Shown here: positions 1 to 12,500 of the stretch, in pieces
Numbering within the stretch: the stretch's first letter is position 1
Layout of the letters: each line of letters begins with the position of its first letter
NCBI GenBank assembly: GCA_964428335.1
Contig: CAYRXW010000002.1
Span: forward strand, 1-64,000
DNA: 64,000 nt
Reading direction: 5' to 3'
Origin: GW2011-AR15 sp964428335
Lineage (GTDB): Archaea > Nanobdellota > Nanobdellia > Woesearchaeales > GW2011-AR15
The notes under the pieces: model-generated
Seen by the model: the letters and a program-made list of their open reading frames with translations, nothing else
Database searches by the model: none
What the model was told of the DNA's origin: nothing
Program-made: the position numbers and the translations under genes

Positions 1-1
1 A

Positions 2-481
2 GTAGGAAATGGAGGAAACGGGTTTACAGGAGGAGGAAGCGGCGGAGCAGACATTGATGGGGTAAGGACAGGAGGAAGATCAGGAAACGGAACAGGAAGT
101 CTTGGAACTATAGGAACAACAGTTACAGCAGACGGTTCAGCAGGAGGTTATGCTTTCATTGGTTCTCCTGCAGGAGGAGGCGGAGGTCTTGGAAACGCAA
201 ACGATGGTTCAGGTGGAGCAGGAGGTACAGGTTTTATTTATGGAACCTCAGGTACAGGAGGCGGAGCAGGAACTGCTGGAGCAGGAGGATATGGAGGAGC
301 AGGTGGAGGTACAAGAGGAAATGATAATGAAGGAGGCGGAGCAGGATTTGGAACATCAGGAACAAATGGTGCAGGAAGTTCAGCAGGATTGATGCATTTA
401 AATTACATGGTTGCACCTTTAACAGGAGGTTCAGGAGGCGGAGGCGGAGCAGCTCAATCAAACGGAGGAGCGAATGACTGA
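2..481 (+). CDS. 5' part of giant glycine-rich surface protein, cut by in-frame TGA (left-partial)
   Basis: The reading frame is open from the left edge to a TGA at 479-481. It encodes a glycine-rich stretch built mainly from GGA, GGC, GGT and GCA codons, with runs such as GGGGGLGNANDGSGGAGG. The same frame and the same composition continue at once after the TGA (GGAGGGGGAVLLYSKQ), so this is almost certainly the N-terminal continuation of the gene that follows, not a separate gene. The true start and any signal peptide lie outside the window. The TGA sits where a Gly codon (GGA) fits the repeat, so one G-to-T change would explain it. The alternatives are a sequencing error, a real nonsense mutation or readthrough. 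Such glycine-rich tracts usually lie near the N-terminus of secreted adhesin-like proteins, but no function can be assigned. Confidence 0.7.
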   Translation, partial: VGNGGNGFTGGGSGGADIDGVRTGGRSGNGTGSLGTIGTTVTADGSAGGYAFIGSPAGGGGGLGNANDGSGGAGGTGFIYGTSGTGGGAGTAGAGGYGGAGGGTRGNDNEGGGAGFGTSGTNGAGSSAGLMHLNYMVAPLTGGSGGGGGAAQSNGGAND

Positions 482-511
482 GGCGGAGCAGGTGGAGGCG
501 GAGGCGGAGCA

Positions 512-3500
512 GTGCTTTTATATTCCAAACAAAGGATTTACATCAATAGCAGGATAAATGCCACAGGAGGAAAAGGTGGAGATTGCAGCGATGAGCCAAA
601 CTGCGGTCTTGGAGGAGGCGGAAGCGGTGGAGCAATAATTTTGCAGTCTCCATATGTTACAGTTTCAGGAAACCTGGATGCAAATGGTGGAAATGGTAAT
701 AGAGGAGCAGGAGCAAATGGCCAGGGTGGGGACGGTGGAGACGGAAGAATCAGGATTGATGGCCTTTCATCAACAGCAACAATTCCTGGAATGGTCACCG
801 GTTTTGCAGGCAGCAACTTTACAGGGCCATCAATAAAAAATATTTCAATAACACAGGTAAACGGGACAGCATACCCAAATTCAAATTTGACTATTATTAT
901 AAAAAATGCAAACGGTCAGACAATATATTATGCAGTAAATGCAAACTCATCAGGGAAATATTCTGCAACAGTTGATTTCTATGAAAATAAGAATTATATT
1001 TCAGTTATCCAGAACACCACCAACAATCTTTACTCAGCACTAAGTTCAGCAGCAATGGCAACATATACAAAAGGCTCCATACCTATTATTAACAGTGTTG
1101 AATGTGAGATAGATATCAATGGCAACTGGCAGCCATGTACAAGTTTAGGCTATGGAGAAACATTGAGGCAGTTAAGGGCAGACTGCACAGTATCAGGGAC
1201 AATAGTAAAGAATGTAAGTTTTGAATTTGAAAACATACCTGATTCAACTACTTATTTTTACAATTTCACAGAAGACAACAGCACAGGGTACTGGGTGTTT
1301 GATAATAGCAATTTTGCAATCGATGATTCAGGGGATATGAGACTTACAACAACATGCACAGCAAATAACACAATCTCATCAGAAAGCGAAATTTCATGGG
1401 AGGTTCCATGGGGGACGCTTTCATGTACTGTCATAAGGCCGACTGCTCCAAAAGATGTTGCGCAGAATTCAACATTCAATTACACTTCAAGATTGACTTG
1501 CAATAGTGGGGAATGCGGAAACATCAATGCAACTTTAGGCATGACCACAGACTGGTGGAACCTGACATATGATTATAGGAAAAGGATAAACATCACCCAT
1601 ATCTATTCAAATGTATCTGAATACCAGGTCAGGGTTACTCTAGATACAAGAGCTTTGATCTCAAATTCCAAGATGCAGCCAGACTGCGGTGATTTAAGGG
1701 CTGTTGATTCAAGCAAGAATGAGATTCCATTTTACGTTGATGAAGCCGGTGGACTTCGATGCAATACAACCCAAACTTTGGTATGGGTCCAGGTTCCTGA
1801 CATCACGGCAAATGAGTCAAATCACTTTTATCTGTATTACGGAAACGCTAATGCTAATTCAAAAAGCAATATCCATGAGGTGTTCTCATATTCAGAGCAG
1901 AAGGAAATATATTTCATGGTAAGCGAGCTTACAGATACAGCTCTTGCTATGATAAGCTATGAGAACAATAACAACATCACTAGCAATTTCAACCAGGAAA
2001 ATGTAATACTGGATGAAGGGGAAAGGACAATAAATTTCATTGCTGGTGATGTATCTGTAGGATATAGTTTCAATGTCACCGGAGCAATCCTCACAGCAGC
2101 TACAACAGCAGGAACAGCTGATGTGCTTTCGCCTGTTTCTTGGGCTGGCAGGACATTTAATGATTATGTTGAAAGAGGAGGAGGAAATAAGGAATGGTTT
2201 GTTTATTCACCTTTTGCCAACGCCTCAGTCCAGTTTTATTCAGCCTCAGCAGCAGCAGCAGGTTTTACACTTCTTACAACACGTAATGTAGGATACAGGG
2301 CATTTGTAAGGGTGACAAATGCTGATGGTACAGACGGACATACTTTTTGGATAAATTCCTCTGTTCCAGTATTATTGGCATTTGAGCAGGGAACAAGCGA
2401 TGTTACTATTATGCATCCTGCAGAAAATGATCTTTGGGGAGTTGATGGCGGAGACTTTTCAAGTGCTTTTGCATCAAACAATTATAATCTTTATCAGAGT
2501 GATGCAGCCACAACAACAGGAACTTTGCAGCTGACTGACCAGTTAAGGACTGGCAATGTAAATCAGGGTTCAGGTTCTGCTCTGCACTTAAATTCTACCT
2601 ATCCAATGGGAGGAAGCGAATTTAATGATGGTGATGGAGGAGATAAATATATTTTCCAGCCGCAATATGAGCTTGAAAGGCAATATTATCTTCCAGTTGA
2701 TGGAGATTATGTTTCCGGAGCAGCAACAGGTCCAGTAAGCTGCAGTGTAATTTCCACAGAGGGAAAAAGGCCGCTTAACTTTACGCAGAACCAGACATAT
2801 CCAAGGCCAAGCAAGCTGTGTTTTGGAAATGCATGTGAAACAGCAGGAACAAATCTTGCTGCGTTCTGGACAACTTATGCAAACATAACCTGTAATATCC
2901 CTGCATTCATCTATTATGATGACGCAGATCAGGATGAGACAAATGTATATGGAAGAAAATCAGCAAGGCAGTATGTCTGGCCTGAACCTGCATTATTGAT
3001 AGGATCTGAAGAAATCTTTGAAGCTAATGTTTCAACTTCTCCTTTAGCTGTTCCATTCTGGACACCTTCAGATAACCCTGTTGATGATTATGATGACCTT
3101 TGCCTTAGGAACATGGGTTCAGCAGATACATGTGATATCACATGGGTTGTGAATGCAAGTGGAGAAATCAATACCACAAGAGAATTTTTTGCATATTATG
3201 ACCCTTATATTTATTCAGAGTACATAAACAGGCTGCACTGCAGCTATGTGAATGCAACTATTGTTGATGTAGTAAGACCTCAGGTAAGCAGCATCCAATG
3301 CCACAGGAACGGCGCTTCATGGGTTGATTGCTCGCAGTTAGCGTTCAATGATAACATAGCGGGCGTTAGGGCAACATGTATATATGACGGGGATGAGCCA
3401 ATACTGAATGTTTCATTCAGGATAACCAATTTATTTGACAATTCAACTTATTTTAGTTTAGCTACTTCAACAAACAGCTCAGATATCTGGACACGAACAC

Positions 3501-6500
3501 TTACAGGCCAGACACTGCATGATTCAGGAGACTTCAGCATCTATGCAAGATGCAATGTCAACAGCATTGTCTGGGGAGATGAAGAAGATTTATGGTTCAC
3601 CCCATGGGGAAATATATCTGTGTCATGGTATGATCCAAGTTCAGATGTAAATGTAACTAAATATGACTTTTCGAATTACACAATTGATGCAGCATGCGAA
3701 AATGGTGAATGCCTTAATTTAACATTGATATTGGACCCGATACCTACACCTTTTGATTTTGCATTCATGAATTTTGAGACTCCGACAGATTTTTCCCAGG
3801 TCAGCGGAACCTGCGGGGTAACAGCACCATATTTATGTTCAGGCACGACACCATGGGATGATTTCAGCTATTGTGAAGATCCAAACGGTTATGGTATGTG
3901 TGCATCCACTGATGCAGATTCAGGCTCTTCAGGGACATATGGTTTTGAATGTATCGGCTGCGATAGGAATGACGCAGGAAACAACGGAGGGTTATATCTT
4001 TACATAAACGGTACAGCATGCGGAGGGTTCACATGCGATACCATAAACCTTTCTTATTACCAGTCAGCATTCTCTCTTGACAACGGGAATGAAGGAAGCG
4101 CAGTATGGGTCAATGATTCAGACGGCACTTTGAGATTAGTCTCAAACTGCATGAACGGAGAGTCTTGTGAAGCAGGAGCTCAGGCAACAATGGGAGACTC
4201 AGGGGAATTTGTCAATACGGATCTTTGCGCAGTTTCAGGGATTGACTGCAGTGAGGGAATCTCAATACTATTCTCTTCATTTACAACTGTCAACCATGCA
4301 ACAGGGGATTTCTTTGGATGGGACGAGATAAATGCTACAGGGTATACCATTAAAGGAGTGATTCCTATGAATTCAGGAACTCCATTTTATACTTCAACCC
4401 AAAACCCAATGTCATGGACCACATGGTCATGCCTGGAAAACATGACACATGGAGATTCATGTTTAGTTACCTGGGAAGTTAATGCAACTGGAAAGATAGG
4501 AAGCATCCACGAGTTCTTTGTCATAGCAAATGCAACAAAATCAACAAATAATGAAACCATCTCAAACATCATTAATGTAAGGATAATAGCAAATGCCCCT
4601 CCAAGCGTCCAGAGCATTAGTTTAACGCCGACAGGCCCGACAGACAATGACAACCTTTACTGTAATTTCACTATTTCTGATCCAAATTCTTTTGATACAT
4701 TATCTGCAAATGTTTCTTGGTATAGGAACAGCGCATATTATAGTTCCAGTGTTATTTCAGTCACAAGCGGAACGATGAGCTCATTCATGCTTGGAAGCGG
4801 AAACACGACTCTTGGAGATACCTGGAGATGCGGCGTTAGGCCATATGACCAGAAAGTTTGGGGAACGCAGCTAAATTCATCAACAGTTTCAGTTCTTGTC
4901 AGCAATCCTCCTATAATCAGCAATATCCAGTGCCTTGAAAGTTCCTGGGGACCATGTCCTAATGTCTTATTTGGTGATACTCTTGTCAGTGTTAGGGCCC
5001 AATGTACAGATACAGATGGTTTCATAAAAAATGTGACTTTTAACCTAACAAACATACCTGATAGAAGGATGTTTTTCTCAAACACAACAGAAAACAATTC
5101 AACAGGATATTATGTTTTCAATAATAATGACATAACTATAAGGGATTCAGGCTATTTCAACCTGACTGTTCAGTGCATTGATAATACAAGCGTTTCTGCT
5201 ATTGAAAATGTTGGGTGGCTTGTTCCATGGGGTAGTCTAACTGCAAACCTAGAAAAACCGACAACTGATATAGACATGGTGCTGCACCAGCTAGGAAGGT
5301 TCAGTGCAAACATAACTTGTAATGGCGGGGAATGTGGAAATATTTCTGCAGTTCTTGACCCTATTGGAAACTATGAGATTGCACTGCTTACATTTGAATC
5401 CCCAACAGATTTCCCGCTTCAGACAGGAGACTGCCTGACAGACACATCACAGGAATGTCCTGATAGTTCACCATGGGACGATTATCAGCACTGCGAAGCT
5501 CCAAACGGAGGATATGGGATTTGCGCAAGTACCAATATGGATGTTTTTGGCTCAAGAGGCCTTATGTGTTCAGGATGTGACAGGAACGATGCAGGAAACG
5601 ATGGTGGTCTTCAGATATATATCAATATGACAAAGGCATGCAATGGGTATACATGCACTTCAATAAATATCTCTTATTATCAGGCAGCATCAAACCTTGA
5701 CAATGGAAATGAAGGAAGCGCAGTATGGGTCAATGATTCAGACGGGACATTAAGATTAGTCTCAAGCTGCATGGATTTAGACTCATGTGAGGCAGGAAGC
5801 ACAGCAACAATGGGAACTCTTGCCCAAAGGGTCAATGAAGATTTATGCCAGATAACAGGGATTGACTGTTCAGAAGATTTAACTGTTATGTTTTCAGCAT
5901 TCACAACAATTGCCCATGGTACAGGAGATTATTTTGCATGGGACCATATCAATATTACAGGACATGGTCAGAAAGGAATAATACCAGTCGGTAGCGGAAG
6001 ACCGTTTTACACCACTTCAGCAAACCCTAAATATTCCGGTGGATGGAGCTGTCTATTCAATATGACTTCAGGAGACACATGTTCAGTGCACTGGATAGTC
6101 AATGCAACAGGAGTCATCAATACAACCCATGAGTTCTTTATATATTTCAATTCAACTCAGTATGAAGAGTATTATTCACCTGAAGAGACATCACACATTT
6201 TTGTAACAATAGTAGATAATAGCGTTCCCAGCATTACTAATGTTGAGATAAGCCCAATATATCCAATAAATACTACAGATTTGTTCTGTAACTTTACAGT
6301 TCATGATGATAATTATTTTGATAACCTTACAGTCAATGTGACATGGTATAGGAACCAGACACAAATCAACATCACAAGAGTAGTAGCTGTTAGCGATACT
6401 CCAAAACTCATAAACCTTTCAAACCTGCTCACAAATGTCGGGGATTATTACCATTGCGGTGTCACCCCATATGATTACACATCATGGGGGGCTGAAGTGA

Positions 6501-9500
6501 ATTCAACTAATGTAACAGTCTTATTATATCCTCCTCCTGCAATTTATGGGATACAGTGCATGGAATCAAACACCTGGAAATCATGCTCAAATGTAGGTTA
6601 TGAAGAAGTGCTTCAGGCAATGAGGGTAAACTGCACATCAAACAGCGGAATGGCCAATGCAACATTTAACCTGACAAATTATCCTGACAGGAGAAATCAT
6701 TTCCTAACATTGGTAAATACATATAGTTCGCCTTTCTTTGTATTCAACAATTCAGACCTTAACATCACACATTCAGGAAACTATGTACTGGATGTTGTAT
6801 GTACAGATTCAGAAAATCAGCAGATTAGGGATAATGCCAATTGGACAGTTCCATGGGGGACTTTATCCGCAGTTTTAGTAAGCCCTGATTCAGATACAAA
6901 TGTCGCTTACAGGGAATTTTTCACTTTCACTTCCCAGGTGACATGTGTGGGTGGAGAATGCGCAACAGTTAATGCAACCTTAGACCCCTATTCTACAAAC
7001 CAGATGTATGAATATACTTCTGGGTATACAACAGACAAATGGGCTTATACAATAGATAGCGATAGTGATCCTCCTGAAGCAGCGCCAAATTCAAGGACAG
7101 CACTAACTGGAGGAGAAGCAACACAGATTTCAGTAGATGAAAATACAAGGTATACTGCAACAGCTGCAGGAGCAGGAGATTTTAGGTCAATAGAATCAGT
7201 AATGAATGTCACCCAAAGTTTATCAGCAATCACAAGGATTGAACTTATATTTGAAGGCCAGCCTGACCAGACCAATGATATCAATATCTATGGCTGGAAT
7301 TACGGTTCAAGCACATGGGTCGAGCTTGCATCTGCAGTCATCCCTGCAGATACAGATGATACCTTAAAAGCAGCCATTAGTAGCGGGTTTTCAACTTACA
7401 TCAATTCAAGCAGGCAGATAAAATGGCTTGTCCTTAACACTAATGCTAATACCCTTATGAGAGTGGATTATATGGCAATGAATGTGACATATAATGGATA
7501 TAAAGGAACACTTTCAACAGTCCAGGGTGCGACGCCATTTTATACAATAGATCCAAACGCAATGGATTACACTAACATGAGCTGCTTATTTAACATGACT
7601 GCAGGCGACATATGCCAGACAGCATGGAGGGTCAATGCAACAGGGCCAATAGACAGCGTTCATGAGTTCTTTGTATATTACAATGCGACAAACAATACTG
7701 CATATGTCGACCCAGGCATCACATCAATAATAAATATAACAATTACAGATGATACAAATGTCCCGCCTTCTGTAATATTAAGCATACCCCTTAATTCAAC
7801 ACACACAAACAACCCAAATATTATATTTGAATGTAATGCCACGGACAACAGCGGCCTGACACTTATGAATCTATATGCTGATTTCAACGGCACCTATATG
7901 TTCAATGATTCGCGTATACTTTCAGGAGTAGAGGATACTGCCGAATTTAACAGGTCTCTTCCTGAAGGATATTATCTATGGAACTGTGAAGCAGAAGATG
8001 AGGATTCAAATACAGATTGGGGCATAATCAATAGGTCAGTGATAGTTGATTTGACTGTCCCTACAATAAGCCTGATTAATCCGCAGAACAATTCAGTTTA
8101 TTTCAGGACTTCAGTAGATTTTAATTTCACTGTTTATGATGCTTATTCAAGATGGATGTCATGCACAATATTCCTTGATTCAAATGAGCTGGATTCAGAT
8201 TTTATTGCATATAACAGCACACTGACAAAAAGGCCTCAGGTACTGGATCTGGATAATCATGAATATTACATCAATTGCACAGACAGGGCAGGAAATTCCA
8301 ATATAAGCCAGACTTATTATTTTGTAGTTTCAGATACACCTCCAAACATAACCTTGGTTACAGAAGATGAGACTTATTTCAACACTCCTAATATAACACT
8401 ATATTACTTGCCTGGGGATAATTACGGGATAAATAGGTCTCTATTGATACTTAATGGAAAAGACAATAGAACAAATTATGGGGATCAGGTAAGCGAGGTA
8501 TCAGAATTTAATATCTCAAATATGATTGAAGGAAGATACAATTGGACAGTCAATGTCACAGATAATTCCAACTTGAGTGCAGAAGCCCCTCCATTTTATT
8601 TCACAGTCGATTATACAAGGCCGGATATCTATCTTGTAACACCAAGCGGGGATATAAGCACAGCAAACAGCGAAGTAAACATTACTTTCTATACAATTGA
8701 TAATCTGGATGATGTGCTTGAATGCAATATAACCCTTAATGGAAATATAGTTGATCCTTTAATTTCAGTAAATAATAACACACAGACAACAAGGAATATA
8801 AGCGGCCTTCCTGATGGATTTAATTATTGGAACATAACATGTATAGATGAAGCAACAAACTATAATACTTCCCAGACACTTGTTATTGATGTAGGCGCAG
8901 CTCCATTTGTAACATTGAATAGCCCAAACGATAACCACTGGCAAACTTCGCCGGAAATGACATTTTATTATACTCCTTCAGATAATACAGGGTTTGGGAT
9001 ATGCAGGCTATACATAAATGGGATATTCAATACAACAAACCAGACCGGCATCACAAATGGCGCGCAGAATTCTTTTGCAGTGGATGCATTTGAAGAAGGG
9101 CATTATTACTGGCAGGTAAACTGCACAGATACATATGGGCTTTCATATATGACAGGTACAAGGAACTTCACTATAGATTTCACAAACCCAAATATTACCT
9201 TATTTAACCCAGAATTTGATTCAGTTATATATGGCAGGAACCATAATTTCAATTTTTCAGTCACTGATAACTTAGATTATACCTTGGTCTGTAATTTAAC
9301 TGTTGATAATACAGTTGAAGCGACAGGACTAATAGTGCAAAATGGCTTTGCAACAAATAAAACTATACAGATTTTGCAGGATGGAGTCCATTACTGGAAT
9401 GTCACCTGTTCTGATAACGCAGGGAACTATGACATAAGTGATACATGGAACTATACAAGCTATAATCCTCCTGAAGTTACTTTAGTCTTGCCTGTCAATG

Positions 9501-12500
9501 GGGCTCTTCTAAATTATAATGACATCAATTTCAGGTATGTTCCTTTTGACGAATCGCTTAACCATTCTATTTTGATACTTAATGGCACAAACAATGAGAC
9601 AGATTACACCTTGATAAATGAGGAACTGAATGATTTCAACCTTACAAATCTTCCAGATGGAACTTACACCTGGACAGTAAATGTGACAGATAACAGCGGA
9701 CTTTCCACAATACCAACAGCATGGACTTTCACTATAGATACTACTGCGCCTCTAATCACAATAAATCATCCAAATACAGAAACATTAAGCTGGAATAATA
9801 TTACTTTTAATTTCACAGTATCAGATAATATTGATTCAGGACTGCTTTGCAATGTTACAGTGAATGAGACGCAGGAATATTCAAGCTTTGCAGTATCCTC
9901 AGGATCAACGCAGCTGTTTTATCTACCGTTCCCAGATATGAATTATAATTGGTCAGTATTATGTTGGGATGATGCAAACAACACAAATAGTGATTTTGCT
10001 GAATTTACAGTTGAAGCTCCGCCAAGGATTACTTTAGTTAGCCCCTCAAACAATACTAGGACAGCACAGCAGAGCTTATTCTTTGATTATATCCCAAGGG
10101 ATATCTACGGGATTGAGAACTGCACTTTCATCCTGGACGGAGCAACAAGGCAGAATTCAACCACAATTACAGAAGGAGCAGTAAACACCTTTTCACAGGC
10201 AAGTATACCTGAAGGCCTGCACAACTGGACAGTGCAGTGCTATGATTCAATAGATTATAATTCATATTCACCTGACCCTATATTATTCAGGGTAGATATA
10301 TCAGGTCCTACAATTGTGCTTAATTATCCTATAGTTGATCAGACATTGAACATCAATAACGTAACATTCAATTACACAGCATATGAATCAGATGATGTCA
10401 TCATAGAATGTAATATTACTGTATCAGATACAGTGCAAAGAAACGGGAACACTTCCCAGCCTTCAGCAGCTGACCACACCATACAGCTCAATAATTTTGC
10501 TGACGGAGACCATTACTGGAATGTGACATGTGTTGACGATCTTGGGAATTCAAACATCTCAGAAACAAGGCATTTTGTAATCAACCAGCCTGACTTTTTC
10601 ACAAACAATTCATATGTTTCGGTGAACAATGCAAACCCAGACATGTATCAGATGGTAATGCTGAATGTTAATATAAGCAACCTAGGAGGACAGCCTGGGA
10701 CAAATGTGCTTGTTAATTTCTATGATGGCAATCCAAACCTAGGTGGTACATTGATAGGTAACGATACTGCAAATATCCCTATTAATGCTACAGTAAGGTT
10801 CAATACAACATGGATGATAACTCCAGGATACCACACTATATATTTTATCGCTGACCCATATGATGTATACGATGAATTAAGCGAGCTGAATAATAATGCA
10901 ACCCTCAATATAAGTGTGCTTAAACTGAACATTACATATCCGGCAAACAATTCATGGTTCAACACAAATGAAAGGAGGTTCATATTCAACCTGACCGATT
11001 ATACAGCAAGGAACATAAATTACAGCATATTCATAAATGGAGTCTCAAACGGACAGAATGGAATTGTTGTTTCAGGAATCTCAAACAGGACAAACATAAC
11101 TTTTACAGAAGGAGTGAGAAGAGTTTATCTTCTTGGAGAAGATTATCTTGGAAGGCAGAAGACTTCTCCAGTAATAACAATAAATATAGACCTTACAGCA
11201 CCAGTCCCTCAAATTACAACAGTAAACCAGACGTGGTACAATAAGACAAATCCAAACATCACTATCCTAATTACAGATAACATGGATACAGTAATTAATT
11301 ACACAGTCTTTGTAGATGGCGTTGCAAGAAATGAATCAATTGTTTCAACTGGAGTAGGTACTCAGGTAACATTAAGCAATATTGCAAACGGAACACATAC
11401 TTTAGTCCTTGAAGGTTTAGATGAGGCAGGGAATAGGGCAAACAGCACTCCAAAGATTATATATGTAGATACAGTCGATCCAAAAATCTCCTTGCTTTAT
11501 CCGCCATTGGCATATAATGTGCTTAATACAAGCGTTGACCTGAATTTCAGCGTAACTGATAACCTTGACACAATGCTTATGTGTAACATCACAATGGATA
11601 GCAGCGTGATTTCAGGAAACATAAATGCAAAGAACAATTCCATTAACGGGACATCTGTATCAGGATTAACTGAAGGTCAGCATTTCTGGAATGTCACATG
11701 CTGGGATGGAAACACAGTGACTCCGATAAACAACAAGAACACTTCAGAGACAAGGTATTTCAATTTCTATAATCCATCAATTCTTACATTATTAACTCCA
11801 AGAAACAATAATTGGACAAACAGTGCATCCGTGATATTCTATTATAATGCAACAGATGAGACAGGGATTGAGAACTGTTCACTTATATTGAATGGAACAA
11901 TTGTCCAGACAAAGCTTCCACCAGATGTAGATAATGGTGGAATTAGCAACTTCACAATTTCCAGCCTTGCAGGAAATTACACATGGGCTGTACAGTGCTT
12001 TGATTCATCTGCAGTTAATGCGTACTCAAGAACAGACAATAGGACACTTCATGTAGATATCTATAACCCTCAGCCATATATAGAGACAGCAAATAACACA
12101 TGGTTCAATTACTCAACACCAAGGATATTCTTCAACATGACAGATAACATGGACAACATACTAAATTTCACTTTCTTTGCGAACGGAGCAGTAAACAGGA
12201 GAGGAAATGCAACTAACGGCACAACAAGAAATATCACTCTAGCAAGTCTCTCAGATAATCTTTATTCATTGAAGCTTGAAGCAATGGATGAAGCTTATAA
12301 CAGGCAGAATTCAACTCCAAAGAATATCTATGTTGATACAACAAGACCTACAATATCGTTAAGGAAACCGGAGAACGGAAACAGGACACCACAGACAAAC
12401 ATATTCTTTAATTTCACAGCTACAGATAATCTTGCACCTTATTTGCTATGTAATCTTACCGTAGATAATGTTGTAAGGGATAATTTCAATGTCCAGCCAG

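Noticed and set aside
150..392. 80-residue frame inside the Gly-rich tract
   Set aside because: It is an out-of-frame shadow of the Gly-rich repeat, rich in Glu and Gln from GGA/GCA codons read in another frame.
479..481. TGA recoded genome-wide as Gly or Trp
   Set aside because: Several genes end in TGA with ATGA overlaps to their neighbours, and TGG is used for Trp throughout, so TGA works as a stop.
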